From the NCBI GenBank assembly GCA_015499985.1, contig JAAAUF010000480.1, positions 1 to 31,551 of the forward strand: 31,551 nt of DNA, written 5' to 3'. A program made the position numbers and the translations under genes. The stretch comes from Haplosporangium gracile (lineage: Eukaryota > Mortierellomycota > Mortierellomycetes > Mortierellales > Mortierellaceae). The notes beneath the pieces were generated by a model. The model did not search any database and was not told the origin of the DNA. It saw only the letters and a program-made list of their open reading frames with translations. Positions 17,960-27,349 of the stretch are shown in pieces; the stretch's first letter is position 1, and every line of letters begins with the position of its first letter.

Positions 17960-19295
17960 CCTATGATGACTAAAGATGTCTTGCAATAAGTGGTGGGAGG
18001 GAAAAGTAGAGGACTGAAACTGGTATGGACGCACTTGCGATTAACAGCCTGACAATCTGCGATGCCACCCAACAGCGCAACTATCGTAAGCCTTTGAGGC
18101 AATGGTCAACATCAGGCCATAGCACCCTCTCTACGTTCAACATAGTTTCTCCTTTGTATTTTACTCTTGAAACACTATCCCGCAGCCTCTTTGCGCAAAA
18201 TACGATGGTCCAATTCAGCTCTGCGATCCACATCACAACAAATAAATCATTCGTCTTTAGCGCAGTCGGACCCTTTTATTCCCGAGAGTAATTGCTACTG
18301 TAGACGTCTTCGGCTCCCGTGGAAGCCGTAGAGCGAACGTGTTTTGAGTAGCTACAACAGATAGATTTGCATAAGTAATAAGGAGGTGATGGTGAAGTGG
18401 TGAAGTATGTAAGTCTACACTTGACCAACAAGCGGGTTCTCATTTCATCCGTGTTATTTTTTCTTTGCGCTTTCTTTGTAAGCTGGTCAGTTAAGGATCG
18501 ACGGGGGAAAGTTAAAAAAAAAAAAATTGGATCGATATGAGAGTGAGGATGAGTGTAAAAATAATAATAAAGGAAGCATACGCGTTCATTTGCGGTTAAC
18601 AGGAATATCCTGCAAATGGCTTCTAGTGATCGCGTGCTATGACATGGTAGTAAACACTAAAAAAACGAGAAGAAGAAGAGGCCACTGCGGTATTTATCGA
18701 GTGGAGTATCACTTTCTATCAAAGTGGGTTTTGGATTGATTGTGTGCATGATCAGCTATTTGTCCTTCTTCCTTGCCTTCGTTTACATTTCTCGGATGGT
18801 TCGATTCTTTCTTTTTCGGAGCTGAAATATTCTCCTGGGAATATGTTTTGCCGTTGTTCCAGGCCACCATTAGCCGCGAAAAAAAAAAAATGAAGCCGTG
18901 ATGCACTTCAACTTCACCTCTCTTAAAAACACATACTCACGCGCATTGTCCTCTCTCTATCTTTACTTTCCCCTCACCCACCCACTTCCTCAGCACGTTT
19001 CTTCGTTTCTCTCCCCTCTTTCTTTTCCCCTTATTCCCCTTCTTCCATCCATTCGGTCGTCGAATTTTTATATTCTATTGGTTTATCGTCGTTGACTTTT
19101 CGACTTCATTCCTCTTTCGCTCTTCTCTTCTTCAGCCTTCATCATCACTCGCTCACTTACATCACCAACTTCACCATTACTTCCAAATAAGCTCATTCCT
19201 CCTTCAACTCATCCTCCTCTCTCACTTTCCGTTTCCAACCTCACCAACCCTATTCTCCTTCAACTTCACGCTACACACGTAACAAAAAGAGCGAT
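17960..19295. other. Intergenic, 1.3 kb, no convincing gene
   Basis: The longest gene-poor stretch of the window. Frames of 60-90 codons (for example 18025-18291 plus) lack family resemblance and coding-like bias. It holds a small palindrome-like TTTGCGCAAA near 18193, a hairpin at 18587-18618 (separate entry) and, from about 18940 to 19290, a long C/T-rich region that is the likely promoter/leader of the 763-aa F-box gene. A B-box-like GGTTCGATTC near 18797 has no tRNA around it. Confidence 0.5.
18587..18618. other. Nested inverted repeat / hairpin
   Basis: An outer arm CATTTG (18587-18592) pairs with CAAATG (18613-18618). An inner arm CAGGA pairs with TCCTG across a 3-base ATA loop. A 7-base bulge separates the two stems on the left side. 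It sits in a gene-poor stretch, so it could be an untranslated-region structure, a small mobile-element remnant or chance. Confidence 0.35.
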
Positions 19296-21587
19296 ATGCA
19301 TCCGTTAAGGCTGCCTGAGCTTCGAATGCTTGTAGGCCAGTACCTGCCACAACGAGACATCCTCGCCTGTATCCTCGTCTGTAAGGCCTGGCACGCAGAC
19401 TTTAAATCGCTCCTCTTCCGGTCCATCACTCTCGACGATGCCACCCTCCGCGTCATCTCCAAAGAGGTGTTACACCAACACGCCCACTTGATCAGGCACC
19501 TTGTCCTCTCGGAGCCCATGCGGCTGACCATCGGGTCCTTCAACCCCAACTTTGTCTGCTGTCCCTCTATACCAACAACGCGAACACATTTTCAATCGCC
19601 TCAGCCCAGCACACCACCACCGTCAACAGCAGCCTTCGCTCCAACAACTGGCATCGCCACCAAATGTCCGCCATTACCATACCGCTTTCCGTGTTCACCT
19701 GCCTGCCGAAACCTCCTTACCCTCGACATCCATCCATCGCTCCTCTTCCGACGTCGCGTCCACGAACTGATTCCCAAATACAAGATCCCTATTGTTGGAA
19801 CAGATCGATACAATGACATTCAAGATGATTTCTGGTGTCTCCAGTCGACTGACGCATGTATCCGGCTCATTCAACAAAACCCTAACCTTCAATCGCTGAC
19901 GGAATCCTTTGATGAGATGTCGCCTTTTCATCGTATCCGCTTCACCAAACAACTCTGTGAACTTCAACACCATAATCTGCGCATCATGCACCTGTCCAAG
20001 TGGGAAATCTCCCCATCAGAGCTCAACCTTTTGGTCGAGAATTCGCGGAGTCTTTTCTTGTTGAGATTCTCCAAGCTGACGCTCAAGAACAGCACCGGAG
20101 TCGCGGTCGGGCTGCGATCATCCTCTCCTTCCGCCACAGGAACAGTCTTCTCTCCACAACCACAGCCACTTTCTACTCCTGCTGCGCCGATACTGGACCT
20201 CCAGCACCTCAAGGTCCTCGTCATGACTCACGCGACCTTCCAGATGTCTGAGCTGAGAATTGAGGCACCAGACCTTGTAGTCCTTAATGTTTCCTTCAGT
20301 CAAGTCCAATGCAACAACGCCTGGTCGTCATCACCCAACATTGTCTGGAACACGCCTAGCCTTCAACAACTCATCCATAACCGAACCGAGCGATCAATCG
20401 GTACAGCCAGCCTTCTCTCCAGCCCACGCGCCCTTCACGCCGCATCATTCGCGGATTATGAACTACCTACCCAGCTGACGACCGAGATTGTCACGAAACA
20501 GGGCCAAAATCTTCAGAGTCTTCGCCTTGCATGCTTCACAGGAGTTACGCCAGCTGATCTCAGGCTGGTTTTGACGAGCTGTCCGAACTTAGTCAACTTG
20601 TGCGGACCCGAGATTAGGATGTGGGCAGGAGATTTGGTTCCAGTTGTTGTCGGTGGATCGCACTCGTTTGTTTCACCTTCACCAACCTCACATAGGGTAG
20701 GAAAAGCAGGATTAGGAAGCGCAAGAGTAGAAAGTGGGGGAGGCGGTGGCGAATACACGGCACGAGGAAGAGGGGTTAAAGAGCCAAAGGAACACCAGGA
20801 TGATCAGGAGATGCCTCGGGGATGCAGCGAGGTACCTTCTCAACCTAGCTCTCATAACACACACACACACCCGACCATGCCCCAGGACAGGGGTAGTCAG
20901 AAGGAGTGGGTCTGCCAAAACCTAGTGAGGCTCTCTATATATGTGTCATTGGAGCCTGTACAGGAAGATGACGAGATGATATGCTATCCTGGCAACGTCC
21001 AAGAGCATCGATACGAGAACGGGCGAGGCTCACCCTCGTCGTTGTTGATTTTCGCCAAAGAAACGCAAGCACGACTTTTCAATCGACAACAACCACATAG
21101 TCTACAGCAGGACCATCAACAGAAGCAGAGCTGGCATCACTTTCAGCATCGTTTCCATCAGCAGCACCAACAACAGCACCATCGACAGCACCAAGAAGCA
21201 ACTGCTGACCGAGTTCGAGTTGCCTTTTTGAAGCAACTTTCCAAGTTGACGCGTCTGAAGTATCTGGACCTCAGTGGAGAACATGTTGAGAAGGCGAATC
21301 TAGTACAGATCGGACTTCCTTGGACTTTGCCGGGTGGTATTGAGCAATTGGCAACTCTCCGAGAGCTGGAGCATATTGCTGTGACAGGCTGGGTCGAGCA
21401 GATGGGGCCTGAAGAGATTAAGTGGATGAAGCAGACGTGGCCCAGGCTACAGCATGTTTCGTTGTTGAAGACGGACTCACCAGGCATCTCTCGGTTCCAA
21501 GGCCTTTTGGCTAAGATGTGGCCCGATCTGGTTGTTCAGGACAAGGCTAGAAATAAAGGGTCTTGCCCACCGCTCTATCTGCGTTGA
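19296..21587 (+). CDS. F-box/LRR protein, 763 aa, with Gln/His-rich tract
   Basis: Single exon; ATG 19296 lies directly before the F-box at about residues 4-45 (LRLPELRMLVGQYLPQRDIL, then ACILVCKAWHADFKSLLFRSI). Irregular LRRs cover roughly 140-450 (RNLLTLDIHP, LQSLTESFDE, LRIMHLSKWE, LKVLVMTHATF, LQSLRLACFTG). Two low-complexity insertions follow: a Gly/Arg/Glu-rich segment around 475-525 and a Gln/His-rich tract at about 593-638 built on CAG, CAA, CAC and CAT codons. Final LRRs (LKYLDLSGEHVEKANLVQIG) lead to the signature EIKWMKQTWPRL near 707-718. The end (MWPDLVVQD...) lacks the Arg-Pro tail. Expected role: SCF substrate receptor. It is followed after 199 bp by another F-box gene in the same orientation. 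Confidence 0.87.
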   Translation: MHPLRLPELRMLVGQYLPQRDILACILVCKAWHADFKSLLFRSITLDDATLRVISKEVLHQHAHLIRHLVLSEPMRLTIGSFNPNFVCCPSIPTTRTHFQSPQPSTPPPSTAAFAPTTGIATKCPPLPYRFPCSPACRNLLTLDIHPSLLFRRRVHELIPKYKIPIVGTDRYNDIQDDFWCLQSTDACIRLIQQNPNLQSLTESFDEMSPFHRIRFTKQLCELQHHNLRIMHLSKWEISPSELNLLVENSRSLFLLRFSKLTLKNSTGVAVGLRSSSPSATGTVFSPQPQPLSTPAAPILDLQHLKVLVMTHATFQMSELRIEAPDLVVLNVSFSQVQCNNAWSSSPNIVWNTPSLQQLIHNRTERSIGTASLLSSPRALHAASFADYELPTQLTTEIVTKQGQNLQSLRLACFTGVTPADLRLVLTSCPNLVNLCGPEIRMWAGDLVPVVVGGSHSFVSPSPTSHRVGKAGLGSARVESGGGGGEYTARGRGVKEPKEHQDDQEMPRGCSEVPSQPSSHNTHTHPTMPQDRGSQKEWVCQNLVRLSIYVSLEPVQEDDEMICYPGNVQEHRYENGRGSPSSLLIFAKETQARLFNRQQPHSLQQDHQQKQSWHHFQHRFHQQHQQQHHRQHQEATADRVRVAFLKQLSKLTRLKYLDLSGEHVEKANLVQIGLPWTLPGGIEQLATLRELEHIAVTGWVEQMGPEEIKWMKQTWPRLQHVSLLKTDSPGISRFQGLLAKMWPDLVVQDKARNKGSCPPLYLR

Positions 21588-21786
21588 CTTACCCTTTGTT
21601 TGCGTCTGCCTTCTTGCATTTTACGTATAATTTGGTACTGACTATGAGGATGCAACTGGCCCGTTGACTTCATGCATGTGGGCATCAAATGCGCGTCAAG
21701 TCACGTGCATGTAGCACCAGACGCGATAATTTTTAGGCGAGATTTTTTTTTGTTGTTTTGTTTGCCACTTTCCATTCACAACGACA

Positions 21787-24700
21787 ATGACATCCTCAAC
21801 GAGCTCCTCACCGCCACCACTATCGCCACTCCCGTTCGACTACACCCCAGACAGCGATGTCGTCACCACCACTACTATGAACGACTCTGCAGCTAACAAA
21901 CTCCCACCAGAGATCCTCGAACGCATTCTGCACCATGTCACCATCGCCTCTCTACCCTCCTGTTGTCTCGTCAACAAGCTTTGGTCGCTCTGTGCACGCC
22001 CGTTCCTGTGGAGAATCATCTCACCGCAGGATGTCAACGATGAGGACTTTATTACACAGTTTGCCAACAACTATCAGCACGTCCGGGATCTAAAGATTTA
22101 TGTGCCTTGCGATACAACTGTCCACCAAGAGCTTCTCAAACCTTCTCCCTCCGAATCTTCAGCAACATCTTCCAATACAATGAGAACAACCGCCAGAGCA
22201 ACAACGAAACAGGAACACCCCGCAGGAGAGGTCAACGATAAAGATAACGAGAAGTCAACTATCACTGCGACCAAGACTCTCCTCGATTGCCAACGCCTCA
22301 CGGACCTTCACCTCCATTACAGCGCGAGCCTAATCCATATTCTGCCTCACTTCCGGGACACCCCCCACCGCCCCAGCGTTGCACCTGCCATCCGGCTGAT
22401 GATCAAATCTGCGGAAAAGATCATCGAGAACAATGTCAGCAGTCTCCGGAATTTCAAAATCGCGGGTCTCTGCTTCCCTATCGGTGAACCCATCCTGAAG
22501 CTGATCGAAAGGATGCCTCAACTCGAGACGCTCTCATTCCTGAAATGGGTGGACTATGAGGGCGAGGAGTTTTTTCGCATGATGGTCTCGGCCTCGCCCA
22601 CACTCGAGGAGTTGTCCATTGAATTGACGGATCTTACGGTCAGCTATTCTGCCATTGTGCTTCTCTACGGGTGGAGACAAATCTACGACGAGCACCAGAA
22701 GAAACTTTTGGCCGCCATCGGCAATTCCTCCGCAATTCTGGAACAATCTGGAACAGGATCAACAACATCAATATCGCCGGCGGATTCAGCAGAAGGATCA
22801 GAGGCGTTGACGGCAGAAGGAGGGGAAGCTGATGTGAATGAGGCAGAAAACTTTATCCCAGGCACGCGGACGACGCCCAGTTTTGCCGTCAAGTCCGCTA
22901 AAACGATTGCAGGAACAAAGTCTCTCAACAGATTGACCAACATCAAGTCCTTGAGCCTGGATCGGTCGACCCTCAACACCCAACTCTTGCTTCGACTTGC
23001 TGCAGTGATGCCTGAGCTGAAGGCGCTGTCGTTGAAGCAAATCTACGGGATTGGGAGCGATGATGACATGATGTGGGACATGGAGACGGAATCTGTTGCA
23101 TCGGAGGATATGGACATGTCGGCTAACTTTTTTGGTGCACTCCAAGCCTTGGATCAAAATCCCTTTGCCTTAACTGGTGGACTCCCAGGATTAGAACCCG
23201 ACTCTGAAGGTGGGCCTGGGAGTGGGGAGGAGCGAGACGATCTGCCTGGTCTTATCCCAGCATTCGATGGACACAACACTCAAGCCGTTGACGAGGACCT
23301 TGAGGAAGGTTCTGATGACGATGTACCGGACCTTGCACCAGTGGAGGAAGATTTTGATGACGATGTGCCGGATTTAGAGCCCGTGACCAGTCCTTTGCAT
23401 GTTGTCAACCCCGACGCGGGAAGTCCGTCAGCACAGAGTCAACAACCAGCAGGAACCACTACCTCATCGCACGCCCTGGATGAGGACGAGATGGATTATG
23501 AGAACGAGGATGATGATTACGAGGACGACTTTATGTATGACCCGTACGACGACTACAGCGAGGATGATGTCGATTACGAGGACGACATCTGGCACGGCGG
23601 CGGTGGCGCACATTACCCCATGATGAGCATGGGCAGCATCCTTGCGCAGCATGTCCCACCACCTATGCCACACTCGAGTACACAAGGGGTCACGGCTCTG
23701 TCTAAGACCTTCCGGACTCTTCACCCACTTTGCCCCAAGATTGACACATTTGACTTTTCAGGAAGCCGTTCAGAGGCGATGAACGAGTCGTTCTTTGATG
23801 TGATTTGTGAGCTCTGGGGTACTGGATCGGACGCGGACTCTGCGACTTCTGAACCCCAGTCGACACATACTGGGCTCAAGGTTTTGAATGCTGCAGATGT
23901 GTGCAAGGTCGAGGCCAAGTTCTTTTCGTCGATCGGTCAGCGCTGCAGCACCACCTTGACTAGTCTAAATCTGTCCTTGAGCTCCAAGATGATGTGGCAG
24001 TTGCGGTCGTCTGCCTACGAGATCGAGGTTCGTCAGGGCACATACTACGACGAGATCCTTCAGATTTTGATGACTTGTTCGGCGTTGGAGCATCTTCTTG
24101 TGGGACCGTACCCAGTCGACGGTAGGACGATTGCGGCGCAGGAAACCGACTGGGTTGCCACTCAACTTCGCACGCTCCAGCTTTGCGTTGAGTTTGATGC
24201 GCCCTCGGCTCTGGTTTATGAGGATGCGGCCGAGAAAGAGGCTCGACAGGTTCTGATCAAGGTCTGTCAACAGCTGGGAAGGCTTTCTCGATTGGAGAGC
24301 TTGACGTTGGGAGGTGGACGCCCTGTCTCGACAGACAGTGCAGGAGACCGAGTGATGGATTCTGCCAACGTCTTTGGAGGCTACATTCGAGGAATTGCGA
24401 GACCGGGATCGAACGAAACGCCTCGAAAGTACATTGACCTGAAGCTGTCGTCGGGATTGGAGCATCTGGCAGGGCTAGAGTCACTCGAGACATTGGACGT
24501 TGTATTTCTTGGACCCCATGGTTTACGACAGGAAGCTGAATTGGAATGGGTGTTGACGCATTGGCCAAAGTTGCGTATGATCACGGGTTTCTGGGATCGG
24601 GCCAAGTTGAGGGCGTCTGTCCGAAAGTATCGCGAGGACCTCAAGGCGCCCGCTAACACACCCACTACTGGACCGGGAGCGTACTTTGCCAAGAAGCGAC

Positions 24701-25251
24701 GAGAGCAAGGGGTTCGTCTGAGACCCGACTTGGAGCTCTCGATTGATCCCAAGGTTGTGTGGTTGAACCGGCGAAAGGTCCATGTCGATGTTCACCTGCT
24801 GGACGATTTGTTTATGGAGGAAGGCATGGAGACTCATGCGATTATCCAGGAGAGTGGGATTCATAAGATGTATACTCCTGCGGCTCGGAAGGCGATTGAG
24901 GCTAAAAAGGCTAAGAAAGCCAAGGCTGCTGCTGTTATTGCCACGGTGGAGAATGAAACTGAGGGTGAGGGTGAGGATGAGGATGAGCCTATGGACGATG
25001 ATGGTGACGAGGAATACACTGATGTCTCGGACGAGAATGAGGACGAGGAAGAGGAGGATAATGAGAGCGATAGTGATGAGGATGTGCCAGGAGTTACTCG
25101 TTTCAACTGGTATGTCCGGTATATTGGCGGAGCGGCGCATGCACCATGGGATGCTGACCACGGTGGGATCCGTAACGGTGAGCTGATGACTGAGGTGATG
25201 CGGCCTCGCGAAGGCGGTCGTTCGCCTTCACCCTTGGGCACCTGGTATTAA
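21787..25251 (+). CDS. Large F-box protein, 1154 aa, with acidic inserts
   Basis: Single exon. After a Ser/Pro/Thr-rich leader the F-box lies at about 39-78 (LPPEILERILHHVTIASLPS, then CCLVNKLWSLCARPFLW). LRR-like segments precede and follow a large acidic insert (about 470-605) that includes a tandem DDDVPDL-x-PV motif at 509 and 524 and a run rich in Asp, Glu and Tyr at 565-602. LRRs resume around 620-900 (LKVLNAADV, LTSLNLSLSS, LESLTLGGGR, LESLETLDVV). The signature ELEWVLTHWPKL is near 918-929. Unlike its relatives it continues another 225 residues, with a Lys/Ala-rich segment (about 1038-1048) and a second Glu/Asp block (1056-1102). The acidic blocks resemble those of histone- or ribosome-binding proteins, so a nuclear target is possible (inference). 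An alternative start is Met31 (21877), which would keep the F-box. Confidence 0.85.
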   Translation: MTSSTSSSPPPLSPLPFDYTPDSDVVTTTTMNDSAANKLPPEILERILHHVTIASLPSCCLVNKLWSLCARPFLWRIISPQDVNDEDFITQFANNYQHVRDLKIYVPCDTTVHQELLKPSPSESSATSSNTMRTTARATTKQEHPAGEVNDKDNEKSTITATKTLLDCQRLTDLHLHYSASLIHILPHFRDTPHRPSVAPAIRLMIKSAEKIIENNVSSLRNFKIAGLCFPIGEPILKLIERMPQLETLSFLKWVDYEGEEFFRMMVSASPTLEELSIELTDLTVSYSAIVLLYGWRQIYDEHQKKLLAAIGNSSAILEQSGTGSTTSISPADSAEGSEALTAEGGEADVNEAENFIPGTRTTPSFAVKSAKTIAGTKSLNRLTNIKSLSLDRSTLNTQLLLRLAAVMPELKALSLKQIYGIGSDDDMMWDMETESVASEDMDMSANFFGALQALDQNPFALTGGLPGLEPDSEGGPGSGEERDDLPGLIPAFDGHNTQAVDEDLEEGSDDDVPDLAPVEEDFDDDVPDLEPVTSPLHVVNPDAGSPSAQSQQPAGTTTSSHALDEDEMDYENEDDDYEDDFMYDPYDDYSEDDVDYEDDIWHGGGGAHYPMMSMGSILAQHVPPPMPHSSTQGVTALSKTFRTLHPLCPKIDTFDFSGSRSEAMNESFFDVICELWGTGSDADSATSEPQSTHTGLKVLNAADVCKVEAKFFSSIGQRCSTTLTSLNLSLSSKMMWQLRSSAYEIEVRQGTYYDEILQILMTCSALEHLLVGPYPVDGRTIAAQETDWVATQLRTLQLCVEFDAPSALVYEDAAEKEARQVLIKVCQQLGRLSRLESLTLGGGRPVSTDSAGDRVMDSANVFGGYIRGIARPGSNETPRKYIDLKLSSGLEHLAGLESLETLDVVFLGPHGLRQEAELEWVLTHWPKLRMITGFWDRAKLRASVRKYREDLKAPANTPTTGPGAYFAKKRREQGVRLRPDLELSIDPKVVWLNRRKVHVDVHLLDDLFMEEGMETHAIIQESGIHKMYTPAARKAIEAKKAKKAKAAAVIATVENETEGEGEDEDEPMDDDGDEEYTDVSDENEDEEEEDNESDSDEDVPGVTRFNWYVRYIGGAAHAPWDADHGGIRNGELMTEVMRPREGGRSPSPLGTWY

Positions 25252-25389
25252 TATATACCTGTGCGCAGCTTTCGTTGAATATAAGTTTACGTAAGAGTAT
25301 CATAGATTAGTTTTTATTAAGAGTTGCTGTGTGAAAACATAGAGAAAAAGAAAAAGGTGAACTTTGAACTGAAATAATGCTGCTTTTTC
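25252..25389. other. Tail-to-tail spacer, 138 bp
   Basis: A short A/T-rich spacer between the 1154-aa F-box gene and the convergent Ser/Thr-rich gene. Transcripts from the two strands probably overlap at their 3' ends. Confidence 0.4.
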
Positions 25390-26310
25390 TTAGAGGGCTT
25401 GCGAGGTTTCGCGTCTGCCAGAGTCGGAGGGGGTTGGAGCGACGGCAGCTTTGGGAGGAGCAGTGATCGAGGCGCCTTTTGTGGAGGCTGCAGAAGAGCT
25501 ACGGAAGCTCCAGCTTCCGAACCAGCTTGGTGAAGTAGCTGCTTCTGGCGTAGCTTTAGCTGTTGAAGAGGCAACTTGGTTCTCGAGATCATCATTCTTG
25601 GCCCACATCAGTGGCACAGGCCCACGCTCATACTCTTTCCGGATATAATCTTCCTGATCCTGGGACAGTTTGGGTCTTCCGGCCAGTGAAGGTGGGACTG
25701 TCATCCAGCCTGTGAAGAATGAGCTTCCTGTTGTTGTTGTTGTTGTGGAGGTGGTGGAGGGCTTTGAGGTGGCAGCGGGGATGATGGTGGTGACGACTTT
25801 TACGGTAGAGGGTTCAGACCCGTCGTAGGCGTTAAATCGTTGCATCTCAAATTCGTAGGGCGTTGAGGACATTGTTTGGCTCTCAAGGACGAATCCGTTT
25901 GAAGAGGCAGAGGGGGAACCGGAGGAGTGCGGCCGGGCGGTGTTGAAGAATGAAGGGTCCGTCAATGGATCCGAGAGTCCATCTTCAGAGATGGAGGCAC
26001 GGAGGGAAGCAATATCGACTTCTTGGAACGCCGAGGAATTAGAACGGCGGTGGCGGCCGACGGTATTGGAGATGATGCCCCCAGTATGGGAGGTGTTGAG
26101 ATGGAGGGCTTCTGGGAGTGCTGGGAGTGGTGCGGTTGTTGTGGTAGTGTTGGAGGAGTCTTCCACAGTGTTGGAGTCCGTGTCCGGGTGCGAGTGGGAA
26201 GCTTTGAGGGTTTTTTTGAGGTGAAGTGTGGGTGCTGTGGTGGGCAAGGCTGAAGGGGCGATTGCGATTGAGACGTAGGCGTCGTTTTGGTCTGTGTTGT
26301 TGGACATCAT
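25390..26310 (-). CDS. Ser/Thr-rich hypothetical protein, 306 aa
   Basis: Single exon on the minus strand, ATG at 26310 (a second Met follows at once), stop at 25390-25392. Not recognised. The sequence is largely disordered and rich in Ser, Thr, Ala and Pro. More ordered-looking segments are an early AYVSIAIAPSALP, a basic GRHRRSNSSAFQEVDIASLR (RRxS-type, a plausible kinase target), and a conserved-looking block FFTGWMTVPPSLAGRPKLSQ followed by DQEDYIRKEYERGPVPLMWA near residues 205-245. A run of Thr codons (complement of GTT repeats at 25731-25746) is a microsatellite in the coding frame. There is no signal peptide or clear membrane segment. The open frame upstream of the ATG is the pyrimidine-rich leader. 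Tail-to-tail with the 1154-aa F-box gene and head-to-head with ARB1. Confidence 0.7.
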   Translation of the reverse strand: MMSNNTDQNDAYVSIAIAPSALPTTAPTLHLKKTLKASHSHPDTDSNTVEDSSNTTTTTAPLPALPEALHLNTSHTGGIISNTVGRHRRSNSSAFQEVDIASLRASISEDGLSDPLTDPSFFNTARPHSSGSPSASSNGFVLESQTMSSTPYEFEMQRFNAYDGSEPSTVKVVTTIIPAATSKPSTTSTTTTTTGSSFFTGWMTVPPSLAGRPKLSQDQEDYIRKEYERGPVPLMWAKNDDLENQVASSTAKATPEAATSPSWFGSWSFRSSSAASTKGASITAPPKAAVAPTPSDSGRRETSQAL

Positions 26311-27349
26311 CTTGGCTTGCTTGGTTGTGCGTTCGCTTTGCTTTGCTGTGCTGTGGTTTGGTTCTGGTGGTTGGTATGTTGATTTAATTGTTTGTTTGAA
26401 GGAGGGGAAAAGGAAGAAAAAAAAAGAAAGAAGAGAGGAAGGGACGATATGAGGAGTGACAAGATATATCAAGGATGATGGATATGGATGAAGTAAGCAA
26501 GCAAGAGACGGAAGGATAAGATGATCAAAGAAAGGGTTGTTTGCATTAACTATGTGAATCCATCGGATGACAATGTGAGTTCATTTTTTTTCATTTTTTT
26601 TTTTTGATGGTGCTCCTTTCTTCATTTTTGTGAAGGGTACGAAAGATAGTAAGTGAGTAAATGGACCTCCAGGCGAAGTGGGGCTTCTGCATGAGGTCAT
26701 AAGTGGGTCCTCCTCCGTCACCCGCTTTCCGTATGATAGGAAAAGCATTTTTGGTGTTTCAGTTTTTGACTCTTCATGAATGAACATGATTATTATCAAA
26801 GACAAGAACATAGAAGAAAAGACGCGTCTTACATTTTTGTCAAAAGGGGGATAGCATAACAAGCGTAGCATAGCTAAAAGCTGTGGATAGCTTTATTTTT
26901 ATGATGATCCTTTGTGGCTCTCCCCTATCCAAGCACGCGTGTTGTTATTATTAAACAGTGGTGCCAACGCTCCCCCCTTTATCGAAACAAGCATGTTGTG
27001 TTTTGTTCTTCTCCCCTCCTTTTTTTCTCACCTTCTACAAGATTCGATTCCCTCTGCCATTATTATCTGACCAGCCAATCAAAGGCCGCGCCTCTTGCCC
27101 TTTCGGTGGCCTTGAGGATGGGCTCTTTCCTTCTTCCTTGGGTGGCAAGGTGGCACACAGTTGTTCTTTTTAGACTTTATTTCCACATCCCTGCTCCCTC
27201 TCTCTTTCTTTTTCATTCGCACACACGCATGCATACGCACACACATCCATACATCGTCACAGACACCAGCTTCTTCACATTCAACACACAGACTTTTTTG
27301 CACAAAAGCGCGCATTGCACGACAAAGGGGGACATTAACAAAGTCTCTC
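26311..27349. promoter_or_regulatory. Divergent intergenic region between the Ser/Thr-rich gene and ARB1, about 1 kb
   Basis: Purine-rich next to the minus-strand gene (26398-26470) and C/T-rich toward the plus-strand gene (27005-27215), with CA-rich patches at about 27221-27245. Frames such as 26581-26871 (minus) and 26914-27438 (plus) lack recognisable domains; the latter crosses the C/T tract and the first ARB1 exon in another frame. No RNA gene was recognised. Confidence 0.45.

Noticed and set aside
18025..18291. 88-codon ORF after the 481-aa F-box gene
   Set aside because: No domain, no signature of the missing F-box C-terminus, ordinary length for a chance ORF.
18790..18815. tRNA B-box-like GGTTCGATTC
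   Set aside because: No A box, acceptor stem or cloverleaf can be drawn around it.
23464..25303. Several minus-strand ORFs (up to 212 codons) opposite the 1154-aa F-box gene
   Set aside because: They are shadows of the acidic coding sequence, and the sense frame is continuous and domain-supported.
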